The notes: generated by a model from the sequence alone, not told the origin. A stretch of 64,000 nt of DNA from Paucibacter sp. KBW04 (GCF_003852425.1 NZ_QAJN01000016.1:118752-182751), one strand, 5' to 3'; shown: positions 53,679 to 63,471, counted from the stretch's first letter. Translations and numbers: made by a program.

Positions 53679-54776
53679 TCAGTGCGAAGCGCAAGCCTTG
53701 TCCTGCGCACCGTCCTCTGCGTTGCGGCAGAGATTGACCTTGCCTTCAGCGGCCAGATCAGCCTCCGTCGCGCAGTGCATGCCCAGGCGCTTGAGCAGGG
53801 CGCGATCCTTTTCGGCTTGCGGGTTGCTGGTGGTCAGCAGCTTGTCGCCATAGAACATGGAGTTGGCCCCAGCCAAGAAGCACAGGGCCTGCATGCTCTC
53901 GGGCATCTCTTCGCGGCCGGCCGACAGGCGCACCATGGCGCGCGGCATGGTGATGCGAGCCACGGCGATAGAGCGGATGAACTCAAAGGGGTCCAGGGCC
54001 TCGGTGCCGCTCAGAGGCGTGCCTTCGACCTGCACCAGATTGTTGATGGGCACCGACTCGGGGTACGGGTCCAGATTGGCCAGTTGCACGATCAGGCCGG
54101 CGCGCTGGCGACGGGTCTCGCCCATGCCCACGATGCCGCCGGAGCAAACCTTGAGCCCCACATTGCGCACCCGGTCCAGGGTGTCCAGGCGGTCTTGATA
54201 AGTGCGGGTGGTGATGATCTGGCCGTAAAACTCGGGCGAGGTGTCGAGGTTGTGGTTGTAATAGTCCAGGCCGGCTTCGCGCAGCTGTTCGGCTTGGCCG
54301 TCGCCCAACATACCGGCGGTCAAGCAAGTCTCCAGGCCCATGGCTTTGACCTCTTTGACCATCTCGCCGATGGCTTCCAGATGGCGCTCCTTGGGTGCGC
54401 GCCAGGCCGCGCCCATGCAGAAGCGGGTGGCGCCGTTTTCCTTGGCGGCGCGGGCGGCTTCCAGCACCTCTTGCAGAGGGATCAGCTTCTCGGCCTTGAG
54501 GCCGGTGTCGAAGTGCGCCGACTGCGGGCAGTATTTGCAGTCCTCTTCGCAGCCGCCGGTCTTGATGGACAGCAGGGTGGAGAGCTGCACCGCATTGGCG
54601 TCGAAGTACTGGCGGTGCACGCTTTGGGCCTTGAACATCAGGTCGTTGAAGGGCAGGTCGTACAGGGCGGCCACCTCGTTCACCGTCCAGGGCTTGGCAT
54701 TGCGGCGGTCTTCGTCGCGCGTGGGCGTCAAGGACTGAATTTGATTGGTGGTTTGGCTGTGGACAGGGTGGCTCAT
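53679..54776 (-). CDS. bioB: Biotin synthase
   Basis: Radical SAM enzyme inserting sulfur into dethiobiotin to form biotin; 365 residues. The Fe4S4/SAM motif is in [13 protein letters not shown] (C-x3-C-x2-C, about residues 66-73), with the substrate/2Fe2S ligands in [21 protein letters not shown] and the Arg in [11 protein letters not shown]. The N-terminal 25 residues are variable. ATG 54776 overlaps the bioD stop by four bases, so the pair is co-translated. The enzyme supplies biotin for MccA, encoded further down the same run. Confidence 0.97.
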   Translation of the reverse strand: MSHPVHSQTTNQIQSLTPTRDEDRRNAKPWTVNEVAALYDLPFNDLMFKAQSVHRQYFDANAVQLSTLLSIKTGGCEEDCKYCPQSAHFDTGLKAEKLIPLQEVLEAARAAKENGATRFCMGAAWRAPKERHLEAIGEMVKEVKAMGLETCLTAGMLGDGQAEQLREAGLDYYNHNLDTSPEFYGQIITTRTYQDRLDTLDRVRNVGLKVCSGGIVGMGETRRQRAGLIVQLANLDPYPESVPINNLVQVEGTPLSGTEALDPFEFIRSIAVARITMPRAMVRLSAGREEMPESMQALCFLAGANSMFYGDKLLTTSNPQAEKDRALLKRLGMHCATEADLAAEGKVNLCRNAEDGAQDKACASH

Positions 54777-55465
54777 TGCGATGCTTCCAGGACGGGCGAA
54801 ACTTGAGGATTCAGATGGGCGGCAAGCGCCGCCGCTGAGGGGTGATCGAGACGCGGCACATGGCCCCAGCAGGGGGCGGCCAAGGCGGCATTCAGTGCGG
54901 CGATATTGTCGGTGACATGGGGCATGGCGGCGTCCACGGTGTTCGCTACCCAGCCCGCCAGCGTCAGGCCGCGCGCGCGAATGGCCTCGGCCGTGAGCAA
55001 AGCATGGTTGATGCAACCCAGGCGCAGGCCCACAACCAAGAGCACGGGCAGGGCCAGTTCGGCCGCCAGATCGGCGGTGTCGAAGCCGGCGCACAAGGGC
55101 ACGCGGAAGCCGCCCACGCCTTCCACCAGGGCAAAGTCGCCCAGGGCGGCGCTGGCGCGAACCGCGGCCAGCAGGGGGGCACGTTCAATCGTTCGCCCTT
55201 CCATCGCGGCGGCGATATGCGGTGCGCAAGCGGCGCGAAACTGCAGCGGGCCGACTTGATCGGGGCGCATGCCAATGCTCTGCGCGGCGTGCAGCTGCTG
55301 CACATCCTCATTAATCCACACGCCGTCCACCAGCTCTTGGCCGGCGGCCAGGGGCTTGATGGGCGTGACGCGCAAGCCCTGCTGCGAGAGCTTGTGCGTC
55401 AGACCGGCGGTGATGGTTGTCTTGCCGATCTCGGTGTCGGTGCCGGTGATGAACAGGCCTTTCAT
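54773..55465 (-). CDS. bioD: Dethiobiotin synthetase
   Basis: ATP-dependent ring closure of 7,8-diaminononanoate with CO2 to dethiobiotin; 230 residues. Starts [17 protein letters not shown], the P-loop of the family (Thr/Asp/Gly-Lys-Thr). Further motifs are KPLAAGQE and the [11 protein letters not shown] loop. ATG 55465 overlaps the bioF stop; the in-frame upstream extension to 55549 is non-family. It is third of the bioAFDB run. Confidence 0.96.
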   Translation of the reverse strand: MKGLFITGTDTEIGKTTITAGLTHKLSQQGLRVTPIKPLAAGQELVDGVWINEDVQQLHAAQSIGMRPDQVGPLQFRAACAPHIAAAMEGRTIERAPLLAAVRASAALGDFALVEGVGGFRVPLCAGFDTADLAAELALPVLLVVGLRLGCINHALLTAEAIRARGLTLAGWVANTVDAAMPHVTDNIAALNAALAAPCWGHVPRLDHPSAAALAAHLNPQVSPVLEASQ

Positions 55466-56691
55466 GCGGCGACCTTGTCCATATCTTGAGCGGCATCGGC
55501 CAAAGCCGAAACCAACTCGTCTACATCGGACGCCGTGTGCGTTGCGCACAGCGTGATGCGCAGCCGCGCCTCGCCCTTGGGCACCGTCGGCGGGCGGATG
55601 CCGGGCACGCGGATGCCGCCGGCCTCCAGGCGCGCGGCCAGGGCCATGACCTCGGCATTGCCGCCGATGATCAGGGGCTGAACAGGGGTGTCCGAGGGCG
55701 ACAAGCGCCAGCCCAGAGCCGGGTGTTGCTGCAAGATCGACTCAATGCCTTGGCGCAGCCGCGCTTGTAGCAGGCGCAGATTGGCGCGCCGCGCCGCGCC
55801 CAGCTCGCCGCCGATCAAGGCGAAGCTGGTCAGTAGCGCATGCTCGACGGCCGGGGGCGAGGCGGTGGAAAAGATGTAGTTGCGCGCGGCTTGCAAGAGG
55901 TATTCGGTGATGGTGGTGTGGGCCACGACAAAAGCACCGGCCAGGCCCGCGGCCTTGCCCAGGGTGCCGACCAGGATCAGGCGCTCGCTCTTCAGATTGA
56001 AGTGCTCCAGCGACCCTCTGCCCTGCTCCCCCAGCACCCCAAAGCCATGGGCGTCATCCACGATCAGCCAGGCGTCGAACTCTTCGGCCAGCGCCAGCAA
56101 GGCTGGCAGCGGCGCCAGATCACCGTCCATGCTGAAGACGGCATCGGAGACGATGAGCTTGATCTTGGCCGTGCTGGCGGACAGCAGCTCGCGCAAAGCG
56201 GCGACATCGGCGTGGCCATAGCGCTTGACCTCAGCGCGCGCCAGGCGGGTGCCATCGATCAGCGAGGCGTGGTTCCAGGACTCGGAAAAAATCTCCGCGC
56301 CCTCGTCACCCAAGGCCGTCACCACCGCCAGATTGGCCATATAGCCGGTGCAAAAACCCAGGGCGCGGGCCTCGGGGATATGGTGCGAGAGCATGGCGGC
56401 CAAGGTCTCGGCCACCTGCTCGTGAGCGCGGCTGTGGCCGCTGATCAGGGGCGAGGCGCCGGAGCCGCCGCCGTAGAGGCGCGCACCTTCGATCAGGGCG
56501 GCCTGGATCTGCGGTTCGGCGGCCAGGCCCAGGTAATCGTTGGAGCAGAACATCAGCAGCTCGCGGGTGCGACCGTCGGCGCCGCGCACCTGCTGGCGCG
56601 GTGCCGTGGCGCTCTCGGCCTGGCGCAGAAAGCGGGTGAGGCTCTGGGCCTCGATGGCGCGCAACTTGGCGCTTAGGTGATCAAGCAACAT
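55462..56691 (-). CDS. bioF: 8-Amino-7-oxononanoate synthase
   Basis: PLP-dependent condensation of pimeloyl-ACP/CoA with L-alanine; 409 residues. Features: FCSNDYLGLA, GGGSGASPLISGHSRAHE, the DDAHGFGVLGEQGRG loop with the PLP-ring Asp and His, and the Schiff-base Lys in VGTLGKAAGLAGAFV. The start ATG 56691 lies 11 bases inside the end of bioA. The 99-base in-frame upstream extension is not family sequence. The protein belongs to the biotin branch of the run; bioC/bioH functions for pimeloyl synthesis are not encoded in this window. Confidence 0.97.
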   Translation of the reverse strand: MLLDHLSAKLRAIEAQSLTRFLRQAESATAPRQQVRGADGRTRELLMFCSNDYLGLAAEPQIQAALIEGARLYGGGSGASPLISGHSRAHEQVAETLAAMLSHHIPEARALGFCTGYMANLAVVTALGDEGAEIFSESWNHASLIDGTRLARAEVKRYGHADVAALRELLSASTAKIKLIVSDAVFSMDGDLAPLPALLALAEEFDAWLIVDDAHGFGVLGEQGRGSLEHFNLKSERLILVGTLGKAAGLAGAFVVAHTTITEYLLQAARNYIFSTASPPAVEHALLTSFALIGGELGAARRANLRLLQARLRQGIESILQQHPALGWRLSPSDTPVQPLIIGGNAEVMALAARLEAGGIRVPGIRPPTVPKGEARLRITLCATHTASDVDELVSALADAAQDMDKVAA

Positions 56692-58051
56692 GGGGCTGGT
56701 CCGACAAACCGGACTCGGGAGATTGGGACAGTACTTCGTCCAGGGTGAGCGTGATGGCGCGGGCCAAGAAGACGGCGGCTTCCGCGTCAATCACATAAGG
56801 GGGCATCAGGTAGACGGTGTTGCCGATGGGGCGGATCAAGAGCTCGTGGCTGCGCGCAGCCAAGTGGAATCGCTCAGCGAATCGGAGACCTGCCTCCTGC
56901 ACATCAAAAGCCAGGATCAGGCCTTGTTGGCGCAGATGCTTGACCTGGGCGTGCGCGGCCAGCGGCGCGAAGGCAATGCGCAGCAACTCGGCTTGCTCCG
57001 CAATCGCCTGCAACTGCCCCGCCTCAAAACGGTCCAGCACCGCATTGGCCGCCGCGCAGGCCAGGGCATTGCCGGTGTAGGAATGCGAGTGCAGAAATCC
57101 CCGCGCCACATCTTCGCTCCAGAAGGCTTGGTAGACGGCCTCGGTGGTCAGCACCAAAGACAGGGGCATGGTGCCGCCGGTGATGCCTTTGGACAGCGTG
57201 ATGAAGTCGGGCCACTGGTCTTTGGCTTGTGGCTGCGAATGTTCCCAAGCGAAGAACGTGCCGGTGCGGCCACAGCCCATGGCGATCTCGTCCACGATCA
57301 AATGCACCTCGAACTCGGTGCATAGGGCTCGCAGCTCGCGCAGATACTCGGGCCCGTACATCACCATGCCAGCAGCGCCTTGCACCAAGGGCTCGATGAT
57401 GAGGGCGGCGATGTCTTGATGCCGCTGAGCCAACAAGTCACGCATGGCGGCCAAGGCCTGGGCCTCATTGCCCAGCCGAGCGTCGGGCGATTCAACAATA
57501 TGCGCCCGCATCAAGAGCGGGTCATAAGCATCGCGGAAGACTTTCACATCGGTGACGGCCAGGGCGCCAATGGTCTCGCCGTGATAGCCGTTCTTCAGGC
57601 AGACGAACTCGCGCTTCTCGGCGCGGCCACGATTGCGCCAGCTGTGAAAACTTTGCTTGAGCGCGATCTCCACCGCGCTGGCGCCGTCGCTGCCGTAGAA
57701 GACATGGCCCAGGGCCCCACCGGTCAACGCGCTCAAACGCTCGGCCAGGCGCACGGCCGGCGCATGGGTGCAGCCGGCCAGCATCACATGGGGCAAGGTG
57801 TCCAGCTGCTGCTTGATGGCGGCATTGATGCCGGCATCGGCATGGCCGAAGAGATTGACCCACCAGGAACTATTGGCGTCGAAATAGCGCTTGCCATCGA
57901 AGTCATACAACCAGGGCCCGGCCCCGCGCGCGATGGCCAGGGGCGGCAGCACGGCCGCACGGGCCATCTGGGTGCAGGGGTGCCACACGGCGGCGAGGCT
58001 GCGTTGCTGCCAGTCGGCGCTGGCGCTCGAAGAAACAGAGGGACTGCTCAT
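56681..58051 (-). CDS. bioA: Adenosylmethionine-8-amino-7-oxononanoate aminotransferase
   Basis: PLP-dependent transamination of 8-amino-7-oxononanoate to 7,8-diaminononanoate using S-adenosylmethionine as amino donor; 456 residues. Motifs: VWHPCTQM, SSWWVNLFGHA, GSDGASAVEIALK, the PLP Asp in LIVDEIAMGCGRTG, the Schiff-base Lys in TLSKGITGGTMPLS and HSHSYTGNALACAAA. The ATG at 58051 overlaps the DUF4126 stop (ATGA); a long upstream extension to 58201 lies over the DUF4126 gene and is not used. It opens the bio block of the leucine-biotin run. Confidence 0.97.
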   Translation of the reverse strand: MSSPSVSSSASADWQQRSLAAVWHPCTQMARAAVLPPLAIARGAGPWLYDFDGKRYFDANSSWWVNLFGHADAGINAAIKQQLDTLPHVMLAGCTHAPAVRLAERLSALTGGALGHVFYGSDGASAVEIALKQSFHSWRNRGRAEKREFVCLKNGYHGETIGALAVTDVKVFRDAYDPLLMRAHIVESPDARLGNEAQALAAMRDLLAQRHQDIAALIIEPLVQGAAGMVMYGPEYLRELRALCTEFEVHLIVDEIAMGCGRTGTFFAWEHSQPQAKDQWPDFITLSKGITGGTMPLSLVLTTEAVYQAFWSEDVARGFLHSHSYTGNALACAAANAVLDRFEAGQLQAIAEQAELLRIAFAPLAAHAQVKHLRQQGLILAFDVQEAGLRFAERFHLAARSHELLIRPIGNTVYLMPPYVIDAEAAVFLARAITLTLDEVLSQSPESGLSDQPHVA

Positions 58052-58713
58052 GGGGAGGGAGAAAGACTGCGGCGGCCACCAAAAAAACGCCGGAACACAG
58101 CGGACAGAAAGCGGAAGAGCACGACGATCAAAACAAGCATCAAGACCAGCAAGATCGCCAGCGCCCCGAAGAAGTAGAGCGGGCTGGCATAGGCCAACCA
58201 CAACATGCTGGGCACCAGGGCATCACCGCCCAGGGACAGGGCGATATTGGAGAAGGGCTCGGGCGAGGTGTTGGCCGCCGCGCGCGTCGTGGCCTTGGCC
58301 GCATGGGCCGTGGCGGCCAGGGTGCCGCCCATCAGCGCGGCCATCAAGCCCCAGGTTTGCGAATCGGTGCCCAACATGCCAGCGGCCAGGGCCGCACCGG
58401 CGGGGATGCGGATGAAGGTGTGAATAGCGTCCCAGAGCGTGTCCAGGCCGGGGATTTTGTCGGCAAAAAACTCGATGAAGAGCATCAGGCCCGAGGCCCC
58501 CATCACCCAGGGCGAGGCCAGCAGCTGCAGGCCCGGTGGCAAGGGCAGCCATCCCATGAAGCCGGTGAAGCCCAGCGAAAACACCACCAGATACAAGCGC
58601 AAGCCACTCGCCCAACCCACGGCTGCGGCCAAGGCCAGCAGCTGAGCAGATGTCAGGCTGGACCAAGCATGTGGCAGGTTAGGCAGGTCGAAGGGCAAAG
58701 CAGGCAGGTTCAT
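58048..58713 (-). CDS. DUF4126 family membrane protein
   Basis: Integral membrane protein of 221 residues. The family features are WASGLRLYLVVFSLGFTGFMGWLPLPPGL near the N-terminus, FIEFFADKIPGLDTLWDAIHTFIRIPAGA in the middle, and two closing helices (YFFGALAILLVLMLVLIVVLF). About six transmembrane helices are present, and the ADK(I)PGLD segment is conserved. Function unknown. Its stop overlaps the bioA start, so it is translated with the biotin genes, and it begins 26 bases after the hydratase gene. Confidence 0.88.
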   Translation of the reverse strand: MNLPALPFDLPNLPHAWSSLTSAQLLALAAAVGWASGLRLYLVVFSLGFTGFMGWLPLPPGLQLLASPWVMGASGLMLFIEFFADKIPGLDTLWDAIHTFIRIPAGAALAAGMLGTDSQTWGLMAALMGGTLAATAHAAKATTRAAANTSPEPFSNIALSLGGDALVPSMLWLAYASPLYFFGALAILLVLMLVLIVVLFRFLSAVFRRFFGGRRSLSPSP

Positions 58714-58739
58714 GGATTGAGCGCTGGGGCTCGTTGAAA

Positions 58740-59561
58740 TCAGTCCTTAGAGGAAGGCAGCCAGTTCGGCGCGCGCTTGCCCAGAAAGCTCTGCACGCCC
58801 TCGCGCCCTTCGTCACTGGCGCGGATATCGGCGATGCGGCGGGCCGTGTCATCGCGCAATTCAGCGGTGATGGCCTGATGCGCCACGTCCTGTACCAGCC
58901 GCTTGCAGGCCCGCACGGCGGCCGGGCCATTGGCGCTGATGGCGCCGAGCAGCGTGGCTATTTTCTCATCGATGCTGTCGGCACTCGTCAGCTCATGCAC
59001 CAGGCCCAGGCGATGCGCTTCTTGCGCGCTGAAGCGTTCGGCCGTGACGAAGTAGCGGCGCGAGGCCTGCTCGCCCAAGGCGCGCACCACGTAAGGCGCG
59101 ATGGTGGCAGGCAAGAGGCCAAGCTTGGCCTCAGACAGGCAAAAGCCCGCCGTGTCCACCGCCACCACGATGTCGCACACCGCCAGCAGCCCCACGCCAC
59201 CGGCGTAGGCGTCGCCCTGCACGCGGGCAATCACCGGCTGAGGGCAGCGGTAAATCGTCCACAGCATTTGAGCCAAGCGACCCGCATCGGCCTTGTTCTC
59301 TTCCCAGCTGTAGCTGGCCATGGACTTCATCCAATTCAGATCGGCACCGGCGCAAAAAGCCTTGCCCTCGGCCGCCAGCACGATGGCGCGCACGCTGTCA
59401 TCGTCTCCCAGCTGGGCGAACACGGTCGTCAGCTCGGCGATCACTGCCTCGTTGAAGGCATTGCGCACCTCGGGACGTTTGAGGGTGACGCGGGCAATGC
59501 CGGCCTCGATGCTGAGTGCAATCGTCTCGAAGGTCGCTGCGGCGCTATTCATGGCTGTCAT
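58740..59561 (-). CDS. liuC: Methylglutaconyl-CoA hydratase-type enoyl-CoA hydratase
   Basis: Crotonase-fold enzyme of 273 residues, probably hydrating 3-methylglutaconyl-CoA to HMG-CoA, the step between MCC and HMG-CoA lyase. Oxyanion-hole motifs AEGKAFCAGADLNWM and QGDAYAGGVGLLAVCD are clear. The catalytic segment SEAKLGLLPATIAPYV has the family's conserved Glu position. Identity rests mainly on context with mccB, mccA and mvaB. ATG 59561 overlaps the upstream hydrolase stop (ATGA) and is preferred over ATG 59552; a TTG at 59576 is unlikely. Confidence 0.92.
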   Translation of the reverse strand: MTAMNSAAATFETIALSIEAGIARVTLKRPEVRNAFNEAVIAELTTVFAQLGDDDSVRAIVLAAEGKAFCAGADLNWMKSMASYSWEENKADAGRLAQMLWTIYRCPQPVIARVQGDAYAGGVGLLAVCDIVVAVDTAGFCLSEAKLGLLPATIAPYVVRALGEQASRRYFVTAERFSAQEAHRLGLVHELTSADSIDEKIATLLGAISANGPAAVRACKRLVQDVAHQAITAELRDDTARRIADIRASDEGREGVQSFLGKRAPNWLPSSKD

Positions 59562-60868
59562 CGGGGAGCTTTCCAAACCACGTCGTCATTGACGGCATAA
59601 AAGAAACAAGAGTCGCCGGTACGGCGCTGGCAGTTGCTGAGCGCGCGTGAGAGGTAGTCGTCACCGGAGGAGTAGCCCCACTGCCCCTCGGCATTGAGCA
59701 CAAAGGCGCGTGGCGGCTTGGACTGCAAGAACTTGCGATAGCCCTCGATCAAGGCCGGCGTCTTGGCGGGCAGGGCCTGCTCGTCCGTCAGGGCGGCGAA
59801 GCCGCTGGGGGCCGGGGGTTTTAGCACGCCGGGGCGGGTAAAGCCTTGTTTGATCAGGAACTCGTCCACCAGGGGCTGCCAGACCTCGTTGCCGGCGATG
59901 AAGAGGCGGTGGCCGTCGTCGCCAATGGCGGGCAGCAGGCGGTAGTCCACCTGGCCGCCGCTGGCGGCATAGGCCTCGGCCCAGGCGCGGGTGTACTGGG
60001 GCGCGAAGTACTGATCGTTCTCGGTATAGACCCACAAGGTGGGCGTCGGGCCCAGGGGGTTGAGGCCGCTGATCAAGGGCGAGCCAGGCTCGGCCGGGGC
60101 GCTGGCGAGGTCCAGGCCGGCGCCCGCGCCCGCATCGGGAATGGCCGACGCGCCACCCGCAGCCGGCTTTTTGGCATTCATCTCACCCAGTCGGGCGTAG
60201 AACTTGGTCAGCAAGCTGGCTTGGCAGGGCTCGCCCCGGTGCGCCGTGGGGCTGCCGCCGTGGCCGCCCGCAAAGTTAACGGCGGCCACCAGGCCCGGTG
60301 GCCGCAGGGCCGCTGCCGCGATGGTGGCAAAGCCGCCCACCGACTGGCCCATCAGCAAGAGCCGGGTCGGGTCCACCGCATGCTCGGCCGCCAGATACTT
60401 GGCCACCCGCAAGATTTGCTGGGCTGCCGCAGCGGCGGCGGCACCGTAGCGCGGCGAGCCACAAGAGACGCTGTCCTCCGGGTCACCCAAGGCCGCGGTT
60501 TCGCCATAGCCCAGGCGCAGAGGCACGGCCACCACAAAGCCCTTGCGCAGCAAGAAGCGCGCGGCCGATTCATAGCGCTGGCGGCCGTACTGGCTGCGGG
60601 TGTCGCTGCTGCGGCCATGGCTGATGATGGCCAAGGGGTGCGGGCCGGGACCCTCGGGGCGGAAGATGGTGACGGTCAGGTCGCCGCTGACCTCACGGCC
60701 AAAGGCGTCCTTGACGCTGGCCGGCACCTTGATGACTTCCTCGCGCACATCCTTCTGCAAAGGCGCGGTCTGGGCTTGCAGGCCGGCGCTCGCAGCCAGG
60801 CACAGGCCGGCGCTGCCGAGGGCGCGCAACCAGGCCGTTTTCTTGGCGGTCAAGAGCAGGTACTTCAT
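59558..60868 (-). CDS. Exported alpha/beta hydrolase (dienelactone hydrolase-like)
   Basis: Predicted periplasmic hydrolase of 436 residues with signal peptide (ending AGLQAQ, about residue 33). The fold shows FRPEGPGPHPLAIISHGRSSD, the nucleophile elbow LMGQSVGGFA with Ser, an acid in YTENDQYFAP and His in GDDGHRLF. A C-terminal domain after about residue 340 (PALIEGYRKFLQ, ALSNCQRRTGDSCFFYAVNDDVVW) is unusual and resembles short extracytoplasmic modules with a Cys pair. An exported esterase has no obvious role in leucine or biotin metabolism, although it sits between mccB and liuC, 30 bases after mccB. ATG 60868 is chosen for the signal peptide. Confidence 0.86.
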   Translation of the reverse strand: MKYLLLTAKKTAWLRALGSAGLCLAASAGLQAQTAPLQKDVREEVIKVPASVKDAFGREVSGDLTVTIFRPEGPGPHPLAIISHGRSSDTRSQYGRQRYESAARFLLRKGFVVAVPLRLGYGETAALGDPEDSVSCGSPRYGAAAAAAAQQILRVAKYLAAEHAVDPTRLLLMGQSVGGFATIAAAALRPPGLVAAVNFAGGHGGSPTAHRGEPCQASLLTKFYARLGEMNAKKPAAGGASAIPDAGAGAGLDLASAPAEPGSPLISGLNPLGPTPTLWVYTENDQYFAPQYTRAWAEAYAASGGQVDYRLLPAIGDDGHRLFIAGNEVWQPLVDEFLIKQGFTRPGVLKPPAPSGFAALTDEQALPAKTPALIEGYRKFLQSKPPRAFVLNAEGQWGYSSGDDYLSRALSNCQRRTGDSCFFYAVNDDVVWKAPR

Positions 60869-60898
60869 GCGTGACAACAGGGCTCAGGCGCCGCGTGC

Positions 60899-62512
60899 TT
60901 ACATGCGGAAGACGCCGAATTTCGTCTCCGCCACCGGCGCATTCAGCGCGGCGCTCAGACCCAGGGCCAGCACGCGGCGGGTATCGGCCGGGTCGATGAC
61001 ACCATCGTCCCACAGCCGAGCCGAGGCGTAATAGGGGTGGCCCTGATCCTCGTACTGCTGGCGGATGGGGGCTTTGAAGGCCTCTTCTTCCTCGGCGCTC
61101 CAGGCGCCGCCCTTGCCTTCGATGCCATCACGCTTGACGGTGGCCAGCACCGAGGCAGCTTGCTCGCCGCCCATCACCGAGATGCGGGCGTTCGGCCACA
61201 TCCACAGAAAGCGCGGGCTGTAGGCGCGGCCGCACATGCCGTAATTGCCGGCTCCAAAGCTGCCGCCGATGATGATGGTGAATTTAGGCACCTGGGCGCA
61301 GGCCACGGCCGTCACCATCTTGGCGCCCGCGCGGGCAATGCCCTCGTTCTCGTACTTGCGACCGACCATAAAACCGGTGATGTTCTGCAAGAACACCAGG
61401 GGGATCTTGCGCTGGCAGCACAGCTCGATGAAGTGAGCGCCCTTGTTGGCGCTCTCGGCGAACAAAATGCCGTTGTTGGCGACGATGCCCACCGGCATGC
61501 CTTCGATATGCGCAAAGCCGCAGACCAGGGTGGCGCCGTAGCGGGCCTTGAATTCATCGAAGTCCGAGCCATCGACCACGCGGGCAATCACCTCGCGCAC
61601 ATCAAAAGGCTTGCGCGTGTCGGTCGGGATCACGCCATGCAGCTCGGCCGCGTCAAACAAGGGCGGGCGCGGCGTCTGGCGCAGCAACTGGTCCACGCCC
61701 AGCTTGCGCCAGTTCAGGCCGGCAATGCTCTGGCGAGCCAGGGCCAGGGCATGGGTGTCGTTATCGGCCAAGTGGTCGGCCACGCCGGACAGCCGGGTGT
61801 GCACATCGCCGCCACCCAAGTCCTCGGCCGTCACCACCTCGCCGGTGGCCGCCTTCACCAGCGGCGGGCCGCCCAGGAAGATGGTGCCTTGGTTCTTGAC
61901 GATGATGGTCTCGTCGCTCATGGCCGGCACATAGGCGCCGCCTGCGGTGCAAGAGCCCATCACCACGGCGATCTGCGGCACGCCTTGGGCGGACAGATTG
62001 GCCTGGTTGTAGAAGATGCGGCCGAAGTGGTCGCGGTCCGGGAAGACCTCGTCCTGATTGGGCAGATTGGCGCCGCCCGAGTCCACCAAGTAAACGCAGG
62101 GCAGGCGGTTTTGCTGGGCGATCTCTTGCGCGCGCAAATGCTTTTTGACGGTGATGGGGTAGTAGGTGCCGCCCTTCACCGTCGCGTCATTGCACACAAT
62201 CATGCAGTCCACGCCCGAGACCCGGCCGATGCCCGCGATGATGCCTCCGCCGGGGGCTGCGTTGTCATACATATTCAGGCCGGCCAGGGGCGCCAGTTCC
62301 AGAAAGGGCGTGCCGGGGTCCAAAAGCATCTCCACCCGGTCGCGGGGCAGCAGCTTGCCGCGTGCCGTATGCTTGGCCCGCGCCGCTTCACCGCCGCCCT
62401 GGGCAATCTTCTCCAGGCGCAGATTCAAATCATCCAGCAAGCCTTGCATGGCCTGTGCATTGGCCTTGAAGTCGGCGGAACGGGCGTTGAGCTTGGTCGT
62501 GAGAGCGGCCAT
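60899..62512 (-). CDS. mccB: Methylcrotonyl-CoA carboxylase, carboxyltransferase beta subunit
   Basis: Transfers the carboxyl group from biotin on MccA to 3-methylcrotonyl-CoA, forming 3-methylglutaconyl-CoA. The 537-residue protein is the normal size. Motifs of the carboxyltransferase family: [65 protein letters not shown] and the [17 protein letters not shown] loop near the C-terminus, diagnostic for MccB-type proteins. GGAGA precedes ATG 62512. It heads the 14.5-kb leftward run, whose last genes encode MccA and HMG-CoA lyase. The isovaleryl-CoA dehydrogenase gene that often accompanies it is not in this window. Confidence 0.97.
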   Translation of the reverse strand: MAALTTKLNARSADFKANAQAMQGLLDDLNLRLEKIAQGGGEAARAKHTARGKLLPRDRVEMLLDPGTPFLELAPLAGLNMYDNAAPGGGIIAGIGRVSGVDCMIVCNDATVKGGTYYPITVKKHLRAQEIAQQNRLPCVYLVDSGGANLPNQDEVFPDRDHFGRIFYNQANLSAQGVPQIAVVMGSCTAGGAYVPAMSDETIIVKNQGTIFLGGPPLVKAATGEVVTAEDLGGGDVHTRLSGVADHLADNDTHALALARQSIAGLNWRKLGVDQLLRQTPRPPLFDAAELHGVIPTDTRKPFDVREVIARVVDGSDFDEFKARYGATLVCGFAHIEGMPVGIVANNGILFAESANKGAHFIELCCQRKIPLVFLQNITGFMVGRKYENEGIARAGAKMVTAVACAQVPKFTIIIGGSFGAGNYGMCGRAYSPRFLWMWPNARISVMGGEQAASVLATVKRDGIEGKGGAWSAEEEEAFKAPIRQQYEDQGHPYYASARLWDDGVIDPADTRRVLALGLSAALNAPVAETKFGVFRM

Positions 62513-62544
62513 GAGGTCTCCATCCAGAGCGTGGCACCCAGTTT

Positions 62545-62559
62545 TTGAGTGCTGCTCAA
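62545..62559. promoter_or_regulatory. Palindrome TTGAG-N5-CTCAA near mccB
   Basis: A perfect 5-base inverted repeat with a five-base centre (TGCTG), 33 bases upstream of the mccB start. The same format recurs exactly 100 bases away at 62645, so it is a candidate operator for the divergent TetR regulator. Confidence 0.65.
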
Positions 62560-62644
62560 TATTTAGTGATCTGCCTGCAGTCTATTTCTAGACAAAGCGA
62601 GTGGCGAAGGATATTCCAAGAGAGTTGGACGCACAAGCCACCAC

Positions 62645-62659
62645 TTGAGCTTTACTCAA
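62645..62659. promoter_or_regulatory. Palindrome TTGAG-N5-CTCAA near the tetR gene
   Basis: Identical arms and spacing to the site at 62545, with centre CTTTA, lying 21 bases upstream of the GTG start of the TetR-family gene. Bound repressor here would block its own transcription or translation. Confidence 0.65.
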
Positions 62660-62679
62660 TTATTGCGCAGAATGCAGCT

Positions 62680-63471
62680 GTGAACGCGCCCACCCTGATC
62701 GCAAGCAAGCCCAAATCCGCAAGCAATGCCGGCGGCAAAGCCGCCAAGCCACGGCTGGCGGCGGCCGCCCCGCAACGCCGCTCGCCGGCCAGCGCCAAGG
62801 CCGAGCAGCGGGTGCGCGATATTTTGCGCGTCGGCCGCGAGGTGTTTGCCGAACGCGGTTTCGAGCGCGCCACCACCATCGAGATCGCTCAGCGCCTGGG
62901 CATCTCGGAGGCCACCGTCTTCACCTATTTCCACAGCAAGCGCGATCTGTGCATACGGGTGATCGGCGACTGGTACGACGAGATCATCGACACGATTGAA
63001 ACCGGCCTGCCCCGCGAGGCCAGCGTGCGTGAGCAACTGGAGTTTGTGGTGCAGACCCATCTGCGCCTCTTCCTGATCCAAGGCACGGGCTTGTGCGCCC
63101 TGGTTTTGTCCGAGGGCCGCACCAAGGGCCAAGGGCTGGGCCTGGAACTGGGCCAGACCCTGGTGGAACTGCAACGCCATTACACCGCCCCGCTGATGGA
63201 CCTGCTGGTGCGCGGCCAGGCCAGCGGCGCCGTGCGCCAGGACATCCCACTGCGCCTGATGCGCTCCCTGGTGTTCGGCCCCATGGAACACATCTTGTGG
63301 GAAGTGATCGCCACCGGCCGGCAAATCGACATCCCCAGCAGCGCCCGCGATCTGGTCGCCCTGCTCTGGCCGGCCTTGCAGGCGCCCGAGCAAGAGCTGG
63401 GGGAGTTGCGGCAGATGAAGGCGGGCTTGCGGGCCTTGTTGGAAGGCGGGGCTCAAACGCCTAGAGGCTGA
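62680..63471 (+). CDS. TetR-family regulator, likely controlling the leucine-biotin run
   Basis: Transcriptional regulator of 263 residues starting at GTG 62680. After about 45 Ala/Lys-rich residues comes a TetR helix-turn-helix domain (VFAERGFERATTIEIAQRLGISEATVFTYFHSK, recognisable in TTIEIAQRLGISEATVF). The C-terminal ligand domain (FVVQTHLRLFLIQG, MRSLVFGPMEHILWEV) is FadR/LiuQ-like in style, compatible with an acyl-CoA effector. It is divergent from mccB, with matching palindromes at both ends of the 167-base gap. The name LiuQ, used for a TetR regulator of leucine degradation in betaproteobacteria, may apply but is not proven. Confidence 0.9.
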   Translation: MNAPTLIASKPKSASNAGGKAAKPRLAAAAPQRRSPASAKAEQRVRDILRVGREVFAERGFERATTIEIAQRLGISEATVFTYFHSKRDLCIRVIGDWYDEIIDTIETGLPREASVREQLEFVVQTHLRLFLIQGTGLCALVLSEGRTKGQGLGLELGQTLVELQRHYTAPLMDLLVRGQASGAVRQDIPLRLMRSLVFGPMEHILWEVIATGRQIDIPSSARDLVALLWPALQAPEQELGELRQMKAGLRALLEGGAQTPRG

